Shown here piece by piece: positions 1-10,374 of a DNA stretch of 64,000 nucleotides. A program made the translations under genes and the position numbers. The DNA comes from Tomocerus qinae (taxonomy: Eukaryota; Arthropoda; Collembola; Entomobryomorpha; Tomoceridae): assembly GCA_020055645.1 (NCBI GenBank), contig CM034548.1:50460296-50524295 (forward strand), given 5' to 3'. Every line of letters begins with the position of its first letter. The stretch's first letter is position 1. The notes under the pieces are model-generated. The model was not told the DNA's origin. It saw only the letters and a program-made list of their open reading frames with translations, and did not search any database.

Positions 1-2030
1 TGCATACCATTGTCAAGATATGTGCTCGGTAGAACTCGTATTACGTATACAGAACATCCATACACCACAGACAGGGCATTGATAGATAGATAATCAATCA
101 TATTATTGTCACCAAGACAGACAAAACAATGCTAATAACGAATATACGGCAATGACAGCACGAATTCCGGACTCCAGACCTCAGCCTGAGAAGCGGCTGT
201 TTAGACCACTAGACAGACCTGTACGGCCCAAATTTCATGGTAATTGTGAAGCAGTATACAATAATGAATATTTAGGTAACTAGAAATTCCAAGCAGTGCG
301 ATAAGACTCCCAGTACTAGTATTAAATTTAAAAACTTGCTATCTGATGTGCATTGGAATATTGGAAATCTTTCTACTTCATTTTGAGTTATTGCATTTTG
401 AAATCTTTTCTTTATATATGAAAAATATTATGAAATTTTTCGTTCGACTTTGCACGAAGAAGAGTCGCACATTTTGATGCCGCAGGCACATATCCGGGAA
501 TAATTTATCCAAGGGGACGCACAAAAAATATTGGACAAATACTTGACAGACAAAATATATTTTTCCAATTTTCTCGTTTTCTCTTACTTGTTAAATAGTT
601 TGTTAAAATTAAACAAACACACTCTGACTCGAAAACGGCACTAATATGGGTGGGTAAGAGAGTTAAAGTGGCCATTGGCTGGCAATTTAATGACATAAGT
701 TTGTCACTGCATATTGCATTTAAATAAATAATTTTTTGAAATTCCATGACGTTTGTTCGTTTGGGACAATAATTCAGGAAAATAATGTAATAGACCGATG
801 AAAATCATTGCTATAATTACATTACTGTCATGTAATTGGTAGCGAAAAGATAATGGAAGTGAGCATGCGCATTTTGCATTTTTGCTTTTAAGGAACGTGG
901 ATATTATTGCGATCTGTAACATCGTAAACCTCTCAATCTATTTGCAAATGCAAGGGTAACTGTCAAAGTAAAAAGAATAATATACACTGTGGTACTAAAT
1001 GCCACAACGGTAGCAGCCGTTCTTGCAAAAATTTAGATAATTGAACTCCTGACTTTGGAAAAAATATCAATTAATAATAATTATGGCAGCGTAACATATT
1101 TAACCATTTGACTGTCAATCTTGACTTAATAATTTATGATTTAATTATGACTGATACAAAAGTGCAATATTCTTAATATTTATTGTTGAGGTCACTAAAC
1201 TGTCAACTACCCGTCGTCAGTGGTCCCTCGAAAAATGTGTTATGTGCGGAGGAGATTATTAAATACTTTTATGTGCCTGAATATGACTGAAAATGAGCGA
1301 TTAAAACACTGGAAAATTATTTCTTAATGCTCTATTTATTCCCTACGTAGTACTTTTACAATTAATTCAAACTAACTAACTTTTCAAAACACTTTTCTAA
1401 AAGACTGGGTCGTGCTCTGACAAAGGACGCTATTCTTAGAGCTGCTTCGAGGTCGTTCTTCAACGGCTTACTTTTCGCAACTTGCCCAGCTCACAGCACA
1501 CAAACAGGAATAAACTCATAAAATATGGAGCTGGGCTCTCAATAATGCCACTAGCTGGCCTCAAATACTTAATTCAAATACATGATTTTACATATTACAT
1601 AAAATATAGTTAGGTGAAGCAAAATCGTATTAAATTCAGCAATATTCAATAATTAATATGGCTACAGCCATTAATATTCAGGAATATTATAGAAAATAAT
1701 GATTACAATGAAAAAAAATGTAGGGGCAACCTAAAATCTGCGATATTTGTGGCACTTATACACATAGAATCATTCGTATCAATCCTTTACGATATATCCT
1801 TCCCAGTCTGAAACCTCATGGTTCGGTGCCGCTAGCGGTACAGAGCTACCCTCCCAGTCTAGTTGGAGAGGGACATTATATTATATCTCTCCCAGTCTCC
1901 TTTTTTCATTACTTTACTTGTGTGTACAGTCCAAGTTTAATTAAAATCTAAATAAGACCCAAACACTTAATACTACTGACAGTATCAATTACAGTATCAT
2001 TTACTTTCATCTCCTAATGACTTGACAATA
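1..2030. other. AT-rich stretch without a recognisable gene
   Basis: I see no supported coding region, RNA gene or mobile element here. A short segment near 860-915 resembles one near 28595-28635 (shared gcgcatttt and taaggaac blocks), so part of it is an old dispersed repeat. A 16-bp near-palindrome around 1828-1845 is the only local structure noted. Confidence 0.5.
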
Positions 2031-2070
2031 TCTGGCCTACCAATTACCATGAATTGGATTTTATCAACAT

Positions 2071-2397
2071 TTAATTCCATTCTATTGCTATCCAACCTAG
2101 ATTCTGCATATCCTCTTCTGTAAGTTGGATAAATGCAGCTATACTACTCGGTGGAACAGAAATAGGCATGGTTGTAGCAAATAGAATGCATAAACTATTT
2201 TTGATATGTAATTGTAAATCATTGATATAAATCGAGAGCAGAATCGGGCCTAATATACTACCTTGGGGTACTCCTAGATTAGTGTATTTAACTGGGATAG
2301 TCCCCAATTGTATTAAAATATCAAAAATTATACCTTCACCTAAACTACCTGTAGTCTTGCAACCCAAAGACTTATGACCTGTTAGCAACCAACCCAT
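2071..2397 (-). pseudogene. LINE reverse transcriptase fragment (3' part)
   Basis: The minus strand encodes a 108-residue piece of a non-LTR reverse transcriptase. The motif LGVPQGSILGPIL, followed by YINDL, is the conserved RT block just before the catalytic box; the expected F-A-D-D box is degraded to FATT, so the catalytic aspartates are gone. No start, endonuclease or 3' end is present. The style (GVPQGS, YINDL) fits the Jockey/CR1 group of LINEs, but the clade is an inference. It abuts an oppositely oriented fragment of an earlier RT block at 2410, which suggests one insertion with a 5' inversion. Confidence 0.75.
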
Positions 2398-2409
2398 TGT
2401 ACTTTAAGT

Positions 2410-2556
2410 AATTGAAAAATGTGTAAAAGATAATCTCCTAACTTACCTAGATTCTAATAATGTATTGTGTAGTCAACAATTTGGTTTCAGACCTAAACAC
2501 TCTACAGTGCATGCACAAATAGCTTTAAGGCTTTTCTACGCATGCACTTGTTGACT
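2410..2556 (+). pseudogene. LINE reverse transcriptase fragment (finger region), inverted
   Basis: The plus strand reads through about 45 codons containing QFGFRPKHST, the conserved RT finger motif of Jockey/CR1-type LINEs (Q-x-GFR-x-x-x-ST). It ends at an in-frame stop near 2556. In an intact LINE this block lies upstream of the GVPQGS block seen on the opposite strand at 2071-2397. The two pieces are head to head with about 12 bases between them. It is too short and decayed to be functional. Confidence 0.7.
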
Positions 2557-2928
2557 ACTTATCCAGGTGTCGCATTTAAAAATCAAAAGTGCCGATGGAG
2601 AGATTGAGCTTCCTCAAGAAGTTCGTTTAATTCTCACATAGGCGCATGGGGTCAAATGAGTTTGGAGTCTTTCCAAACCTTTCCAACTGCTCCGGAGCTG
2701 TTGGAGCTCCGGAGCTGTTGGGAGTTCAGACGTCGTCACCCCTCCACCGCCACTTCACCTCTTAGTATATGTTACCTTTACCAGACCACTACAACGCATT
2801 AGTTGTTATATGTTGATTGTTGATAATAATATTGATATTGATACAAGGCTCCCTCCTCCACTCCATCGTCTTGTTACACATTACACGCATTTTGTTGATG
2901 TTGTTACTCTTCATGTAATATTATTATA
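2557..2928. other. No gene seen
   Basis: A non-coding stretch. It contains a local direct repeat of the word gctccggagctgttgg near 2690-2722. Nothing else is recognised. Confidence 0.5.
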
Positions 2929-3171
2929 CTAGTTTTCGGTGACCAGCCGAAAAATGGCTGGCTAAAATGGCCGGTCGGTTGAAATTCTTTGTTAACCAGT
3001 GGCTAAATTGTCTTAAATGGCTGGCTTAAGTGGCCGGCCGGTTTAAATTGAGAAAATCATACTTTACTAGAAGAAATTTACAAAACCATGATATTTGGCC
3101 ATTGTGGCAACTAGCCATTTTAGCCGGCTGGCTGGTCAAAATCACTTTTAGCCGGCTAAAATGGAACACTG
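2929..3171 (-). mobile_element. GCCGGCTGG-rich MITE, copy 1
   Basis: Read on the minus strand this begins CAGTGTTCCATTTTAGCCGG and is built of repeated GCCGGCTGG / TTTTAGCCAGCC words that form many local inverted repeats. The same sequence recurs in plus orientation at 3419-3727, which fixes the CAGTG end. The other end (near GGTCACCGAAAAC) is diverged. CAG-type ends suggest a hAT-like non-autonomous element; no clear target duplication was found. Confidence 0.6.
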
Positions 3172-3324
3172 GCACACCCACATAAATATATATACACATA
3201 AATGTATTGCTTTATATGGAGATTCATGGGCCAAATCTGAGCTGAATGTATATTTTTTTAAACTGACCCGGTTTACTGTACAGTGGTTATAGATTCTGTC
3301 CGAAAGTTTACTTTTATTCGAAAA

Positions 3325-3401
3325 CCAAAGAATTTCAACCAACCGGCTAGCCAATTTAGCCAGCCAATTTATCCGACCAGCCGGCTAGTCACTGAGCACT
3401 G
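3325..3401 (+). mobile_element. GCCGGCTGG-rich MITE, truncated copy
   Basis: This matches the 3' half of the plus-strand copy at 3419-3727 (aagaatttcaaccaaccggct onward) and ends GAGCACTG. The 5' half is missing or unrecognisable. Confidence 0.5.
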
Positions 3402-3418
3402 GGTGGCGAACCCATGAA

Positions 3419-3727
3419 CAGTGTTCCATTTTAGCCTGCTAAAAATGATTTTGACCAGCCAGCCGGCTAAAGTGACTGAAATGGCTAGTGGCCAAAATGG
3501 CCAAAAATCATGGATTTTTAAATTTCTTGCCAAATCAAGGATGATTTTCTCAGTTCACATAGCCCTATTTGACTGTCATTTCAGCCATTTCGACCATTTT
3601 AGCCACTGCCTAACCAAGAATTTCAACCAGCCGGCTGGCCATTTTAGCCAGCCATTTTAACCAACCAGTCGGCTGGCCATTTTAGCCAGCCATTTTAACC
3701 AACCAGCCGGCTGGTCATCAAACACTG
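3419..3727 (+). mobile_element. GCCGGCTGG-rich MITE, copy 2
   Basis: It begins CAGTGTTCC and ends AAACACTG, so the termini are short inverted repeats. The interior carries repeated CCAGCCGGCTGG and CCATTTTAGCCAG words able to fold into many hairpins. A 79-codon open frame inside (3421-3660) is a by-product of the repeats. It is about 309 bp long and 75-85 per cent similar by eye to copy 1. The flanks do not show a clear 8-bp duplication. Confidence 0.6.
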
Positions 3728-4075
3728 CCTAGGGATACCAAGAATGCAAAATGCAGCAAGCAAAGGTAATATTAGCTGTTGTTGTTGATATGCAATGCAT
3801 ATCAGAAGTTCAGATAAGAGTTAAGATTTTGCACCATTGGTTAGACCCGCTCAATCGCCATAAAAACCGTGAATGTAGCAAGTAGCAATGTAGCTCTAGC
3901 TGATGATGTAGAGGTGCAATGCAATGTACATGGAAGTGCCTAGCTTAGGTAGCCTACCACCTACACACTAACGCTCGCACTTCTAGGGCCGTCTCATTTC
4001 ATAACATTCATGATTTTTATTTAGTCTAGTTATGGGGTCATCATTTGACCTTTTGTGACTGTCCACAGGCTGAAC

Positions 4076-4295
4076 TACAACAGCTGCAAAGTCAAATAAG
4101 AGCTCGTTGGAAATGTCGGATGATAACTTGGTTCGTGAAGTTCCGTTATTCTTTATATCTGTACCCTGATTCCCCATAAGAGGGGATATGTGGTTAATGC
4201 AATTAAAATTGCGACCTTATGGACCTTTACGAACCAAGTTATTTCTTTAGCTTTTCAACGAGGTATTTTTCGACTCTGTAGCTGTTGTAGAACGA
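4076..4295. repeat. Imperfect inverted repeat
   Basis: The arm ACGAACCAAGTTAT...AGCTGTTGTAG at about 4231-4295 on plus is matched, imperfectly, by the complement of about 4076-4140. Arms of roughly 65 bp are separated by about 90 bp. This looks like an old foldback or MITE relic. The rest of 3728-4328 shows nothing else. Confidence 0.4.
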
Positions 4296-4328
4296 CCGGA
4301 TCTTGGAATCTAAGTTGACAAGTTTTCC

Positions 4329-4733
4329 ATGCAAGCTAAAAGATGCACCTTAACAGATTATATGCTTAAAAATATCGATAATGGTAATGTCTGTCTGTTA
4401 CTATCTCTTGATCTGAGTAAGGCCTTTGATAAAGTCTGTGGAGAATTATTGCTGTATAAAATGAAATGGTATGGAATAGAGTCATTTTGGTTTGAGTCAT
4501 ACTTGGAAAACAGAGGTCAATATGTATTTATAGATAAGGACAATATATCCAGTATACAGTATACAGAGCTTGGCGTACCACAGGGCAGTGTATTAGGGCC
4601 TATTTTATTTACAATTTTTATTAATGACCTTCCACTAGCTATTAAAAATAGTTTAAGTATTTTATTTGCTGACGATACCTCCATATCTATTGCTGGACCA
4701 CCGGAAAGTATAGCCATACTAATTGAACATTGA
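4329..4733 (+). pseudogene. LINE reverse transcriptase fragment
   Basis: 134 codons of a Jockey/CR1-like non-LTR reverse transcriptase. Visible in order: LSLDLSKAFDKV (first catalytic Asp box), LGVPQGSVLGPILF, FINDL, and LFADDTSIS (catalytic FADD box). The palm active-site residues are therefore intact, but there is no endonuclease, start or C-terminus, and the frame breaks at 4731. Weak RT-like sequence continues out of frame to about 4850. It is more complete than, and similar to, the fragment at 2071-2397. A dead LINE remnant. Confidence 0.85.
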
Positions 4734-4894
4734 AGGTTTTATCTCGTTAGGATATAAGTGAGGTAGTTGATTGTGTAAAAGTAAGTCTTTTGGTATACCG
4801 AACAAATGCTTTGCTTATTTTAGGCACTAATTCATTATATATGTGAAGTAATTTACTACATAATATATCGGATTTAAGATTTAAGTGTGTCTAT

Positions 4895-5170
4895 TTAAGT
4901 ATTACTATCAAGAGTCAAATCGATTACCTTTAGAGCTAGAGTACATAAGTCAACACGATTATAATTAAGATAGACAACTGGTTCTTTGGGATATTTTGTT
5001 TTTTTCTCACTATTAATGTATGCTGTCACAAGGCACTGGTCAGATAACCTAGTTTCATTTACCACTACATTGGTTACAGTGGAAGATTTATTTGTAATAC
5101 ATAAACCTAAAATAGTCTTTTCTAGTAGGTAGTAATGATACAGAGATTTGTTAAAATTGAGCCAAGTCAA
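4895..5170 (-). pseudogene. Possible LINE endonuclease C-terminal fragment
   Basis: The minus strand is open for 91 codons and contains RLSDQCLVTAYI, resembling the S-D-H box at the end of LINE APE-type endonucleases, with the His replaced by Gln. Hydrophobic and basic stretches on both sides fit the linker towards RT. It lies on the opposite strand from the adjacent RT fragment at 4329-4733. Assignment rests on one motif. Confidence 0.4.
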
Positions 5171-5904
5171 ATCTACAATAGTAAATGATCATCTTTACAA
5201 CGATTAAAATACGTATAAAGCGTGAGTTCAAAAAGCCTCACTGCGTGTGCGGAGTTGGTATATCGACCTTTTACCCAATTGTGTGATAGATGATTGTTAT
5301 CCAATATTACTAGTCGGTAAATTCTGTCCACCGGTTATAAGGCTATGCTGAAAGACTAGGAGTATGCCTGAATGCGTGTATGTCAATGGTTAAAGTGTGT
5401 TCCTATATACCCTAAAATGTACAACTTTTAACTAACAATTAACTTGACTTAATTTTGATGTCATAAATAATTGCAGCACTTGGACTAACATGTCCATTCA
5501 CTTAGATGATGTATTTTCTTTTAGAGATTAAGTGGCACTTTCAAAACTTATAGGTAACTTCACACACACACAAATTCAATGCTGCTCTCACGAAAGACAA
5601 TCCTATCTTATAAGTTTGGATCGTGTGTTCATGTCAGTCGGTGTGTTATTATTTGAGAGCCTGAATTTGGCTCAGTGGCGTTGGAATGTTACAAATAATT
5701 CCAGGCTCTCAACACACACAAGTCACACAATACAATAATAATATCTCAGCTCATTCCACTTTTTGCTGCTCTTCTCTCTCGAAGCAAAGGAGTGGCATCA
5801 AACGGATTTTGAGCGAACAACAATTTTCAGCCTGGCAGAGCCAGATTTAAATCAAGCGTAGTTTGGCTTGATCTATCTCTGTCTCTGCTCCAGTCTGTTG
5901 TCGC
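5171..5904. other. No gene seen
   Basis: Non-coding. It carries the word acacacacacaa at about 5563 and related CA-rich bits near 5710, but no recognisable element. Confidence 0.5.
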
Positions 5905-8111
5905 ATGCTGATTGACTGAAATTTTTTGGTATCTTCTCCTATCTGCTGTCAACTATTCTCTGTGTGTTGACCAAGTGCTGCCGTTGGACCATTTGCCGGA
6001 TTTCAAATTAAAAAACGTCATAACTAAGGTGATTTTCATCCCAGTTGTCATTGGTAATTCCGAATCAAACAATAACAAATGACACATTCCGTTTATTGTA
6101 CTCGGGCAAGAAAACCGAGTACAATAAACGGAATGTGTCATTTGTAATTGTTTGAATTGGTTGTTAAAATTATTATTCATTTTAAATGCATTGAGCATTT
6201 TGTGTCTAATCTTCATGTATTGTATTATGTAGTACTGTTATAGTCCTAGCAAAGAGTGGTATTGCCAATGTGGAGTTGCTCTTGGATATGCATTCTGATT
6301 GGGCGTAATTTTTTTGAAATCCTGTCTGCTGATTGACTATTGCTACATCGAATATTTTGGTATCTTCTCCTATCTGCTGTCATCATTCTCTGTTGACCAA
6401 GTGCTGCCGTTGGACCATTTGCCGGATTTCAAATTAAAAAACGTCATAACTCATCCCAGTTGTCATTGGTAATTCCGATTCAAACAATAACAAATGACAC
6501 ATTCCGTTTATTGTACTCGGGCAAGAAAACCGAGTACAATAAACGGAATGTGTCATTTGTAATTGTTTGAATTGGTTGTTAAAATTATTATTCATTTTAA
6601 ATGCATTGATCATTTTGTGTCTAATCTTCATGTATTGTATTATGTAGGACTGTTATATACCTAGCAAAGAGTGATATTGCCAATGTGGAGTTGCTCTTGG
6701 ATATGCATTCTGATTGGGCGTAATTTTTTTGAAATCCAGTCTGCTGATTGACTATTGCTACATCGAATATTTTATAGATTCCCCAGATGGGGGAACTTTA
6801 GCAACACTTTGCAATTTACTACAAAATACAATACACGATATCAATATTATACACATGATGCACACAAAGATTATAACTTTGCAAGGTACAACAACGGAGT
6901 CATTTGTGAATGTTTGAATCGGTTTTAAAATTATTATTCATAGTAGAATGAATATGATTCCGTTGTTGTACCTTGCAACATTCATTTTTGTGTGCATTCT
7001 GTGTATTATAATAATGTATTGTATTTTATACTACTGTTAGTCCCAGCTGGAATGGTATTGCCCATTGCGGATTTGCACTTGGATATGCATTCTGATTGGG
7101 CGTAATTTTTTGAAATCCAGTCTGCTGATTAACTATTGCTACATCGAATATTTTATAGATTCCCCAGATGGGGGAATTTTAGCAACACTTTGCAATTTAC
7201 TACAAAATACAATACACCATATGAATATTATACACAGGATGCAGACAAAGATTATAGCTTGGCAAGGTACAACAACGGAGTCATTTGTGAATTTTTGAAT
7301 CGGTTATAAAATTATTAAAAGTAGAATGAATATGATTCCGTTGTTGTACCTTGCAACATTAATTTTTTGTGTGCATTCTGTGTATTATATTCATGTATTG
7401 TATTTTGTAGTACTTCGAATATTTTATAGATTCCCCAGATGGGGGAATTTTAGCAACACTTTGCAATTTACTACAAAATACAATACACTATATGAATATA
7501 TTATACACAGGATGCACGCAAAGATTATAACTTTGCAAGGTACAACAACGGAGTCATTTGTTAATGTTTGAATCGGTTTTAAAATTATTAAAAGTAGAAT
7601 AAATATGATTCCGTTGTTGTACCTTGCAACATTAATTTTTTGTGTGCATTCTGTGTATTATATTCATGTATTATATTTTGTAGTACTTCGAATATTTTAT
7701 AGATTCCCCAGATGGGGGAATTTTAGCAACACTTTGCAATTTACTACAAAATACAATACACTATATGAATATTATACACAGGATGCACACAAAGATTATA
7801 ACTTTGCAAGGTACAACATCGGAGTCATTTGTGAATGTTTGAATCGGTTTAAAATTATTAAAAGTAGAATGAATATGATTCCGTTGTTGTACCTTGCAAC
7901 ACTAATTTTTAGTGTGCATTCTGTGTATTATATTCATGTATTGTATTTTGTAGTACTTCGAATATTTTATAGATTCCCCAGATGGGGGAATTTTAGCAAC
8001 ACTTTGCAATTTACTGCAAAATACAATACACTATATGAATATTATATTATACACAGGATGCACACAAAGATTATAGCTTTGCAAGGTACAATTACGGAAT
8101 CGTTCTTATGA
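5905..8111. repeat. Tandem array of palindromic repeat units
   Basis: The region is a head-to-tail array of related units. A shared word (atagattccccagatggggg) occurs at about 6775, 7157, 7426, 7699 and 7969, so unit length falls from about 382 to about 270 bp. Two earlier units, about 420-430 bp, start near 5905 and 6330. Each unit is itself palindromic: in the first two, arms of about 30 bp around cattccgtttattgtactc fold with a loop gcaagaaaa; in the later ones arms around ttgcaaggtacaacaacgga pair with tccgttgttgtaccttgcaa. Open frames in this stretch (for example 7605-8111) come from the repeats and are not genes. Confidence 0.85.
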
Positions 8112-8202
8112 GGGAAAAGCCCCAGGCTAATTGAATTAGTAACCAATAGTAAACGATTTTAATTTCATTTTGATTTTGATAGCCAATATTTTTTGACAGA
8201 TA

Positions 8203-8401
8203 ATGAGTTCGAAAAGGAAATTCAAAAGTGATAAATCAATGAATGGAAGTAGTTCATCGTGTAGCAGTCAAAGCCAAGCGTCCACCCAATGCAGTCCATG
8301 TTTAAATTCACCTCAAACCGATATGGGGAAACTGCCTGTTTCAAAATTCAAAAGGTTTTGCCCAAAATGTCGGCTCTGCATTCAAGACTACTACACCGTA
8401 G
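8203..8401 (+). CDS. Exon 1 of the Cys-rich gene
   Basis: 66 codons plus one base. ATG at 8203 is the first in frame. The donor is gtag|gtaaat at 8401/8402. The leftover G joins AG at 8498 to make a Glu codon, so the intron is in phase 1. Confidence 0.65.
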
Positions 8402-8497
8402 GTAAATGCAGTTTATGATTTGGATATATTTAAATCGTTTAAATTTGAATTAAGCATTAAGACTCCGGGAAACTAAAATGTATTTTTATAATTTCAG

Positions 8498-8580
8498 AGA
8501 AGTGTGCAAGATGTAACTATGTGATTGAACACGAAATGCCGGAATTGGTTGGAAAAGATGATGAAGAATGGTCATGGTGT
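8498..8580 (+). CDS. Exon 2 of the Cys-rich gene, 5' part
   Basis: This follows a pyrimidine-rich acceptor and reads KCARCNYVIEHEMPEL to WSWC with no stop. It ends at the gypsy insertion point; the last four bases GTGT are the left target duplication. Confidence 0.65.
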
Positions 8581-8977
8581 TGTTACGGGTAGAATTAGGT
8601 ATAGATTTTTAAAAGACAGACTACTGTCTAGTCTTTAGTGTTAACATAAGAATGTGTGACTGTTTGACTTAGTTGATTTCTTCTAGACTAGCGACTGAAT
8701 GTATGATTAGCTTGTAAGCATAATCTATCTATTAGCATGTAGACTGTAGACTTAAGTTAAGATTTGTCCAGCACACTAGTCAGTGCTGGTTGGGATAAGG
8801 TATTGGCAGGAACTCTGATTCCCTTGTAATTCGGCTTTCCACTAACTCTAACAAATAAAGAGTTTCCAAACAGATGTACCTCTCCAAGCGAGTTAACATT
8901 ATTGCATAGTAAACCATCCCTCATACTCTCACATAACCATATAACAAAACATATATATAACAATAAAACATATAACA
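8581..8977 (+). repeat. Left LTR
   Basis: 397 bp, TGTTACGGG...ATATAACA. It contains an AATAAA polyadenylation signal at 8854-8859. It differs from the other two LTRs by T at 8606 (C in them) and A at 8612 (G in them), and carries the longer (AT)n run near 8951-8958. Confidence 0.95.
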
Positions 8978-8979
8978 AT

Positions 8980-8997
8980 TGGTGGAGATGACAAATC
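8980..8997 (+). other. Primer-binding site, copy 1
   Basis: TGGTGGAGATGACAAATC starts two bases after the LTR and begins with the TGG expected to pair with a tRNA CCA end. The tRNA was not identified. Copy 2 has the same site at 14900-14917. Confidence 0.65.
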
Positions 8998-9062
8998 ATT
9001 TATAAAGTTTAGTGGAAAACAGTGACCAGTTAAATTACGAAAAACTTAAAAACTCTATCTGA

Positions 9063-10367
9063 ATGAGTGAGCAACCAAGACACAGTGCACGAAAAAGATC
9101 TCAGAATCCCGAGTTCCCCCAAGGTCTAGAGTTTCCTAAGCGAAGGCGGCAGAGAAAAGAGAGAACGCCAGAATTTAATCAACAAGAGCCTGTTCCCGAA
9201 GAAGAAGACGATCCATTAATCGTAATAAATCTTGAATTATTAGAAAGACATTATTTCTTAAACTTTGTGCTACCACAAATAGACCATTTGGAAATCCAAA
9301 GACCAATACCAGTTCCAATTATCCCTTGTAACCGTAACCGCACTCAAGCCACAATGAACGCACAAATGCCAAATTACGTTGGTCAGCTGAGATAAACAGC
9401 ACTTCGATATTTCATTACTCGTTATGAAACTTGGGCAAATCAACGTCATCTTGGTGACCCGGCAAAAAAAAGACATCTACAATTGGCAATACCAAATGAA
9501 GTTGCACAACAATGGTTCACGATAAATGCAGTAGACCTCAACGACAATACAATTGCCTGGGATGTATTTTCTCAAAATTTTCTACAACATTGTCCCATGG
9601 AGATGGACGAACATCACATGACAGTTTTCGAAATTTTGAACATAAAGCAACGACCTGACGAAAAAGCTTCAATATTCCTGCAGCTGATCCGATTCTACTT
9701 AACACAACATTGGCCTACACTTGTTGAGTCTTCAGTAGTCGAAGGTATGGTCAAAAACTTTCAAATTCGTGGCATTTCTGCTCGTTATTCAGACCTAGTT
9801 GAAATGGTTCAAATCTACGAAGCTCAAAATTCTACAATACAACTCGATAGAGATGTAACATAAAATGTTCAAACTGTGAGGACACAAAAAGTTGAATCGC
9901 CAGAAGTGGAAGATTTGAAAAGAAAAATGACTGAGATGGAGAATCAGCTGAGAGAATTGCAAGTAAGTACAGTTCAAGTAGAAGCTACCCAAAAACGCAA
10001 CAACAATTCTTTTCGTGGTCAAGGAAATTCGTCAAGAGGCCGTCGTGACAATCGTGACAACCGGCGTGACAAGTCCAATGTACAATGCTATGGATGCAAT
10101 AAGTATGGACATTATGAATATGAGTGTTTTTCTTCTCGTCGAAATCGTGGCCGTGGTCGTACATATTATAATCGTGGTTCACGTCCAGCTCGAGATTTTC
10201 GTCGCAACAGAGATGACTATTACTATGAAGATAATTACGACAGACATTACCAAAATGATCGAAGAGATTGCAACCATCGTCAAGAATCTCCCAGACGTCG
10301 TAATGACAATGAAGAAGACAGAGGAAGAGACAACCAACAGGGAAACTATCGAAGACGGACGGATTGA
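9063..10367 (+). pseudogene. gag: gag, copy 1
   Basis: Capsid/nucleocapsid protein of the gypsy element. It starts at ATG 9063 (MSEQPRHSAR) and would span about 434 codons to TGA 10365-10367. In order: a basic, proline-rich N-terminus; a capsid-like helical region (9480-9860); a coiled-coil-like segment (about 9910-9970); and an Arg/Gly-rich nucleocapsid with one zinc knuckle CYGCNKYGHYEYEC (C-x2-C-x4-H-x4-C, near 10086-10127). Two in-frame TAA stops at 9393 and 9861 interrupt it; both also occur in copy 2. Relative to copy 2 a 24-bp in-frame segment is missing near 9760. An antisense frame at 9985-10533 is a shadow. Confidence 0.85.
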
Positions 10368-10374
10368 TTCGTCC
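10340..10374 (+). promoter_or_regulatory. -1 ribosomal frameshift signal, gag to pro-pol, copy 1
   Basis: Slippery heptamer G GGA AAC (10340-10346) lies in the gag frame exactly as the X XXY YYZ rule requires. Ten bases on, a 7-bp stem GGACGGA/TTCGTCC (10357-10363 with 10368-10374, one G-U pair) closes a four-base loop TTGA that contains most of the gag stop. Slipping -1 puts ribosomes in the protease frame, which is open from 10313. Copy 2 carries the same signal at 16284-16318. Confidence 0.8.

Noticed and set aside
9393..9863. Alternative genetic code with TAA as Gln, since both shared gag stops are TAA
   Set aside because: The LINE ORF2 and all receptor exons obey the standard code, and copy 2 has a TAG where copy 1 has TAC. 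Ordinary nonsense mutation is simpler.
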